From Sarcocystis neurona (taxonomy: Eukaryota > Apicomplexa > Conoidasida > Eucoccidiorida > Sarcocystidae), in NCBI GenBank assembly GCA_000727475.1, contig KL647320.1:917072-981071 (forward strand): a stretch of DNA of 64,000 bases. Reading direction: 5' to 3'. The translations under genes were made by a program, and so were the position numbers. Positions within the stretch are counted from its first letter, which is position 1; each line of letters opens with the position of its first letter. Shown one piece after another: positions 57,749-64,000 of this stretch. Under the pieces are notes generated by a model that was not told the DNA's origin, searched no databases, and worked only from the letters and a program-made list of their open reading frames with translations.

Positions 57749-60700
57749 TTTTTCGTCCGCTTTTAAACTACCTCGCATGCGTAGCAGACGCCACCTGCAC
57801 CTCTTGGCTCACTGCGTATAAATAGACGTAAAAGGCAGGCAGCTGGCGGAACGACCGTATATATTTACGTACAGGGATGTGTGTACAGGTAATGAACAGG
57901 TGTGCGCAGGTCTACGTAGGCGCTCGTCTTCGCCGAGATTTGTATTTATATAGGTGTAGACGATTGCTCGTATGCAGGCCGAGTGCCGTTGGACGTCTTC
58001 GTCTTTCCGCGCCCACTCCATATATCCACGTGTGAATGTGTGTGACGCATGCATACATATGTGTGCATAAGTAGGGAGAGGGAGAGACACGTAGGGATAT
58101 GTGGGTGTGAACATGTTCTGGCTTTTTTCCAGGACTGTATTCCATGCGGAAGTGTGTTTGTCGTGAGAGACACGCACACGTACGCATTTGCATGTTGGCG
58201 TGTATACGCTATAAGATGACTAAGGATACAAATATACATTTCAAGTATGTGTCTATGTCTATATGTATACGTGTAATCGTATATGTACAGGTGAGGAAAG
58301 GTTATTTAGTTGCGCAGTGGGACTTCTGTCTACGTTGTGCGTACATGGGCACGCGTGTTTGTAAGTGTTCATTTATATGTATATATGAATGTATACAGCA
58401 GTTGTTAAACATAGAGATATATAGATATGTATGTATATAGACGCACACACCAATATTTGAACGTGTGTGCGTGGGTGTGTACACGTAAAAGAGAAGAGGG
58501 TCCGAACACTCATACTGTGGAAATGCAGGGAAACACCACTGCGCGCCGTGCGTTTGTTTGTCAAAACTTCCGTATCGAGAAATGCAGAAAAAAAGACGCG
58601 TGCGCCCGACTTTTTTGTTGCCGCAAACATGTTGCGCTTCGATACACGCCGCCGGATGACAAATCCCTTTGTTGATGAGGAAAGGGTGATTTTCCTCCTT
58701 TTGAAACACCCGGGCGCCGCTTGGGGCAACACTCTTATGCTGAAGTAGTGCGGAACACACTGCGCAGAGATATGGCAATTTTCTCTGTCACGCGCTGCGT
58801 TTTTTTCTCCATTTTAGAAGTGTTTCACTGGTGTCTTCTTTACTACTCGTCTGCCTCTGCCGTGTGAACGCTTCGCCAAGCTTGTACACCTGCCTCATCT
58901 CCCGCTTCTCTGTCCTCTCCTGTATGCGCTTGTCCGAATGTCCACATCCACCGGAAAGCTGTTCGACAGACGATAGGGAGTAAAAGTTAGTTTCACAACA
59001 ACAGCAGCATTCACCAGAATTCACCAGGTGGTACAAAGTGCCGTTCAAGCCCGCTATTTGTTTGTGCGTACACTGTCAGCAGAAGAGTTTCCACTTTTGC
59101 GACAATCACTTTGCAGTAAGAAAATCTGGTACCGATCATGCTTGCATGTCTCTGTGCAAGTGCTTGAGGTAATTTCTCTCCAGCTCTGTTGATCTGCATG
59201 TCTCTGTGCAAGTGCTTGAGGTAATTTCTCTCCAGCTCTGTTGATCTGCATGTCTCTGTGCAAGTGCTTGAGGTAATTTCTCTCCAGCTCTGTTGATCTG
59301 CATGTCTCTGTGCAAGTGCTTGAGGTAATTTCTCTCCAGCTCTGTTGATCTGCATGTCTCTGTGCAAGTGCTTGAGGTAATTTCTCTCCAGCTCTGTTGA
59401 TCTTGACACGCACGGCTCTCGAGTTAAACGAATGTGCGCCGTCCTAAGGAAAAGGTTGCTTGATCGGACAGACGCACTGGCAAACACTGGCTTTCCTACT
59501 TACGTGAACAACTCCAACGGAAACCGTGTGTACGATAAAGCTGCTACAAGGAGAGTGCCTCAGTTTTGAAGCGTGCCCTTGTAGGAATAGAACTGGTCAA
59601 ACAAATGCGGGCGCCCAACGTGTCCCGTCGTCGGCTCTGTTTTCAAAGAAGAAATCTGCCAATGCAGATTGCGCGCCGTTAAAAGGTAGAGGCATCATTG
59701 AATATGAGCAGTTGTAGTAATCCTCTACTTGTGTTACTTACGCACAAGTGTGTAGATACGCGCAAGGTTAGAACTTTGACGAAAACACGCATCCTCTTAA
59801 CGTCCCTTGTACGCATAGACGTGTGTGGGAGCTCTGGTGAGAAACACCTAGCGTTTTCGTTGTCGCGCTCATCTGCAATGGCACCAGAGAATATTTTTGC
59901 CAGTCACGCTCAAACGTGTACATCAATCGACACAATTTTCCTACCAGGTAGAACAGCAAGGTACGTAAATGACGTGTACACCCGAGGGAGAGGTGCAGTT
60001 TCGACCGAGGTACCCACTGTGGACACGGGTAGATACACACAAACAATCAGTAGGTGTTCGGTATTGCGTGAGAGCTGGAGTATCTCGAGGTTGTACGTAC
60101 ACTGGCGAGCAAGTTTAGTGTGTACTGAAATGCGAAGGTAATGTGTGGCACCGATTTACGGACCTAAATATTGATCAACACGCAACTACGTGCATTCGTA
60201 CACACGTAGCGAAGTGGATCGTTGCAGGTGGCTTGATCTATACGTAGATAGGGAGGGACAGAGTTGAGGGGTGCATTAACGGTTTACCTGTCATTGGTAG
60301 TCAACTGCTGCGACAATGACGTACACACAGACGTATATACGTATATATATATATACATGTATACTGCGTGAGTAGATGAAGAGGTACAGCCAGGACACGC
60401 AAGTAGACAAGTGCTTAAAAAATCTACTGAAACAGCAGAACATAGAAGTGACGCGTACAGATGCGCGTGACAAAGCTTCAGAGCCGCTGCACGACGCCTC
60501 AATCCAAACACAATAGCTTCGACATTAATAGAGCCGGACGTCTGTTTTTTTGCAACTTTATAGCTCATGACCACGTCGCGTGCGTTCACTGAGCTTAGCA
60601 GAATGCGTACACCTTCCCTATTCGTAAAGATCTGACAGCGGGACACTCCTCCATTCAGGTACGACTGCACAGTAGTTTCGTTTGCACGGCAGGTGATGCG

Positions 60701-62196
60701 TCCTACGTTCGCAAGCGGGGCGACGCTACATTCTACCAGCTCATGCGGCATGGTTCCACGCCGACATTTCCCTCACGCTTGTGGTTTGGCGAAGCAGTAG
60801 TAGCTTTATCATGACCTGATTGAATGAGCAGCGCTATCTCTACGAGTTTGGGGATAAAGTTCCCGTCTTGCAGGCTACTCAGCTGTCGCAAGGGGCATCG
60901 AAGAGCATCTGTCTACAGTGGCATTCACAGTACGCGAGGTGCAAATGCCCTCTCTGGTCGGCCGGGAATGATGAAGATTGTGCCGTTCTCAATTTTCCTT
61001 GCCATGTGAGTCCTCCGTCACACTGCACCATGTCCATTTTCATTTGAAATGTGTTCTGCGCAGTGGAACAGCTGTAACACACGAATGTCTTCACGTATTT
61101 TTTGTATACGTAAAACAGGCGTTCCGCTGACTTTCGGTACCATTTGCTCCATTTACACAACGGAATCATGTCGGTAGAGTGCTACGCCTGATCTTTGGGA
61201 GCGTATTAAGAACGCGAATAGGTACGTTACAGCAGGCGGGCGCAATACGGCAAAAAGGACCGTATATAAACGCTGCTTGTCGGCTTAAAGTGTTTATTAC
61301 AAAGGGTGGAACGATTTGATTTATTCTAATCTCTGTGTGGGAGGGCGCTATCCCATGGTGAAGTGAGTGACTCATTTCCCTGTTAAAAGGTCGATACATT
61401 AAATCTGTAAATACAGACACGGCACTGTTAAAACACAACATATCTAAAGGCCTCCCGTATAAACTCAGGGAGTGTTACAGTTCATCGAGCGTCCCTGCCT
61501 TCAAGGAGTATACCACGGCTTGCAGTGGGTAAGGTCTAAAAAGCTGCCAATGCTCGTGAGAGTTCCCTCCACGCGCTCGTATGCATGAAGTACTGTACGC
61601 AACGTTAAGCAGATGCTAACCGCTTTCCTTCCTGTAGTACTTTTTTCCTCAATTGTGGGAGCGGGCAGTCGGCGCAGAATCGGTGGTTTGTTCCACATAT
61701 CTCGTTTAACTCAATGACGTGCGACTCTACCGCAGGCTCTCTGTTAAACAGGAGCCGAAGTACGCAAGTGACCATGCGATTCATTGAGAAAGAGCGAGCC
61801 ATGGGGGGGCAGTGTCTGTGGAGTCCACTGTGCAGACACACCTTCGTGAACGACTGAAACAGCGACATACCCGTAACAAAATTTATGAGACGCACCTTTG
61901 ACGGTACGCTCCTGTAAACCTCCTGTTTTCCGAAGTAGGAGGCTGTGATTCTTCGATGATATCCACTGGCTCTCAACAGAGATCAGAACCTCAATCGTGC
62001 CAATGGAAGTGAATGACCGTAGCCGTCGCGTCCTCATTAACCTTCGTTTAAGTGAGCCCTTTTTAGTGACCTTAGTTTGCAAGGTGCACGTTGGTCGTTT
62101 TGCGCAAGCTGATTGTTGGTGGTCGTCTGCAAATCTCACCGCGCAGGATATGACCCCGGGCATCTGTATCTTCGTTTCGCACGTACTGTTGTGCCT
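57749..62196. other. Spacer between TAF7 and the right-edge gene
   Basis: It holds the 3' flank of TAF7, TGTATA tracts to about 58450, a perfect 52-bp repeat array (59145-59404), and several frames of about 120-150 codons on the minus strand at 60.3-60.75 and 61.6-62.1 kb. The frame starting at ATG 60751 (begins MPHELVECSVAPL) looks protein-like for roughly 100 codons. However, it runs into a TA microsatellite, and I could not find partner exons. No gene is asserted. Confidence 0.4.
59145..59404. repeat. Perfect 52-bp tandem repeat, five copies
   Basis: The unit begins CATGTCTCTGTGCAAGTGCT and is 52 bp long. Copies start at 59145, 59197, 59249, 59301 and 59353 with no mismatch seen, and the last one lacks its final bases. 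As 52 is not a multiple of three, the minus-strand frame rotates through all three phases without meeting a stop, giving a 52-residue super-period in frames that extend to 119 and 158 codons. No spacers separate the copies. Confidence 0.95.
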
Positions 62197-64000
62197 ATGT
62201 CGGATGGAGACAGTTCTGCCGTTTTTTACCTTCCCTCAGACCTTTTCGGGGGAGACGATACCTTGCAGAGTGCCATCTCCTTCACTGGTGTGAATCGACG
62301 GAACTCCAGCAGATCTCCAACTACCTCGGGGACGCTTTTGCGTGCTACCCGTGTTGTTTCACAAGACTGCAAAAATAAGATGCCCCGTCAGTGTGTCATT
62401 CAAAAACTAAAGGGGACTGCTCTGGACGCGGACAAATTTGAAGCAATTGAGCATCAGTTCGAGCCTTCAACACTACTTCGGCAATCAAAAGAGCGGAAAA
62501 GGTCGCCACAACAGTCTTCTCCAGCTTACAAGTCACACGATGGACAAAGCAGTCGAGTTAGATCAGGTCATTCTCATCAAACCCAAAAACCCCCACGTGG
62601 ACCGGCCGATTCACGACATCTTACAAGCTGCAGGAATCTCGGCGAACTGAATACCGATCTGATAGCGATTCCCTGTGGCGGAGATGGCCGTGCATCTCTG
62701 GGAAGCAAGAAGGCGCATTCCATATTTCGTCCACCTTCCCCGATGACCCCCGCTTATCTATCTGCCGGCCTATATACTCTTTCCTCTCGGATCAATGACA
62801 ACTTTCTTTCCGTCGGTTACGCACCTGTCCGCGCTACCTCCGACGATGCAGAGATAACTTGCAGCGGTTATACGTCCGCAGCAATGGACTTACAGGTAGA
62901 GCATGCCCCGCAACGGTATTCATATGCTACTTCTGCTGTCTCAAATACGGAAGGAGATGCTGAAAAGGAAGGTAAGCGTGACATGCCACTGATGAACGTA
63001 ACCTTAGAGGATGTCTGCGGAAGCTCTTCGGGGGGACTTAATGCACAGGGAGGAGCCACGCTGAGGCGGAATGACAACCTGCAAGTGAAAAATCATGCAG
63101 TGAAGGACCACAGTGATATCCTTTCGCCGGCGCAAACTGCAGGAGTAGAGTCAGAAGGAAGAGAAAATACGCGCGTTCACGGAAGACATCTGAACCACGA
63201 CGACACCCATTGCACGACACCTGGCATCAAGATCTTGCCCTTGAGCGTCTCGGCGCAGACGCAGAACACAGTAAGTTCGTCCCTCTGCGACCGTGAGGCT
63301 GGTGCTTAGAATTGAGAGTGCTGCTTGTTGTGACGGTGCAGGTCAAACAACAGGACTTTTCTGGCTCGGTGGCAGCGATCTTTCTTTGTTGTAGCAGTAC
63401 AAGTGGGGAAGTGCATAAGAAGGAAAGAAGTCGTTCAGCGCTAAGAAGAACGTGCCGTGTTCATGCTCTGTGACCGTTTTTGTGCCAGCTGCAGGATACA
63501 CATGCGAGACCCAGTCGGACCGCAGTGTCACTTCCTCTAGAATATCAGCTCTTCCTGAAAGAAACGCAGGAGCTGATCACGCGCGTGCAGCGAGGAGGGC
63601 TGGGATCTTCCTTGTTCCCTTTCTCCAAGGACGACAATGAAGACCCTGATATTTGCTCACTAACCCGCAGACGCGTGGTTATCCACGAAGAAAACTGGGG
63701 AACACGATGTGTGAATGACGTAATGCTCGCCTGCATTAACGATGCTTTGTCAACTGTAGAATTACCCCCACGTGTACGGCAAAGAACGACTGACGAGAAT
63801 TTTTCATGTTCACGAAATTTATCTGCACAGGGGTCCGGCTCCCCACGTGACGGAACAGGCTGTGGAAGGCAGAGGATGAATCCGTGGGCTGCCTTCTTGG
63901 ATGCTGCATCCCAGGAACACCTGCGAGAAGGATTGAGACCGTTGAGTTCCATCGAGTGGTCTGCTGCGGTGGCTATAGCCATGCATATCTACTCAAAGAA
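62197..64000 (+). CDS. Hypothetical protein, first two exons (runs off right edge)
   Basis: Exon 1 runs from ATG 62197 to a strong donor (AACACA|GTAAGT) after 63270 and encodes 358 residues beginning MSDGDSSAVFYLPSDLF. Exon 2 begins at 63489 after TTTTTGTGCCAG (or at 63495 after CTGCAG, same phase) and stays open to the window end, about 170 residues. Exon 2 contains YQLFLKETQELITRVQR, RRRVVIHEENWGTRCVNDVM and FLDAASQEHLREGL. Exon 1 is Ser/Asn/Thr-rich, mixed and apparently disordered, with no homopolymers, unlike the other proteins here. Exon 2 reads like a folded domain but I do not recognise it. A methionine-based search would miss exon 2. No signal peptide or membrane segment is seen. Confidence 0.65.

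Noticed and set aside
59145..59404. CRISPR-like direct repeats
   Set aside because: The 52-bp copies abut each other with no spacers, and the genome is eukaryotic. It is a plain tandem repeat.
60284..60751. Minus-strand ORF of 155 codons starting MPHELVECSVAPL
   Set aside because: The first 100 codons look plausible, but the 3' part translates a TA repeat, and I could not find partner exons or a recognisable domain. It is mentioned in the spacer entry rather than called.

Overview
The window looks like nuclear DNA of a coccidian apicomplexan, most likely an Eimeria-type parasite (inference). The grounds are intron-rich genes with GT/AG splice sites, coding exons full of Ala, Gln, Ser and Gly homopolymers written with GCA/CAG codons, and introns and spacers packed with TATATA, TGTATA and CATA microsatellites. 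There are no bacterial operons, no tRNA or rRNA genes, no CRISPR array and no recognisable transposon. I had no alignment tools. Exon borders were set by hand from acceptor and donor sites, reading-frame phase and protein plausibility.

Layout. 912-4757 (+): the last four exons of an Ala/Gln/Ser-rich protein whose 5' end is not found. 8180-12184 (-): a complete four-exon 1-Cys peroxiredoxin (Prx6 class, 223 aa), the clearest small gene here. 12185-19378: about 7 kb with no convincing gene, with two degenerate tandem duplications. 19379-30294 (-): a run of minus-strand genes. These are a 706-residue basic low-complexity protein, a predicted 292-residue secreted protein, the 3' exons of a membrane protein with an acidic tail, and a tentative gene with a Cys-X2-Cys segment. 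30476-30975 (+): a divergent candidate coding block. 35084-36163 (-): the last two exons of a Ser/Ala-rich protein. 36164-43610: mostly unassigned, with a few orphan ORFs.

43611-57748 (+) holds the main gene, a TFIID subunit TAF7 homologue. It has seven phase-consistent exons and encodes about 1075 aa, roughly three times the human protein, because of Ala/Gln/Gly-rich extensions and inserts. Its introns carry several minisatellites and one assembly gap (52181-52721). 57749-62196 has no clear gene but holds a perfect 5 x 52-bp tandem repeat. 62197-64000 (+) is the start of a further gene that runs off the right edge.

The genes do not form one pathway. Recognisable roles are thiol peroxide reduction (Prx6) and RNA polymerase II pre-initiation (TAF7). 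The rest are lineage-type proteins of unknown role. On the sense strand introns tend to be pyrimidine-rich, so purine/pyrimidine asymmetry is a useful pointer to gene orientation in this window.
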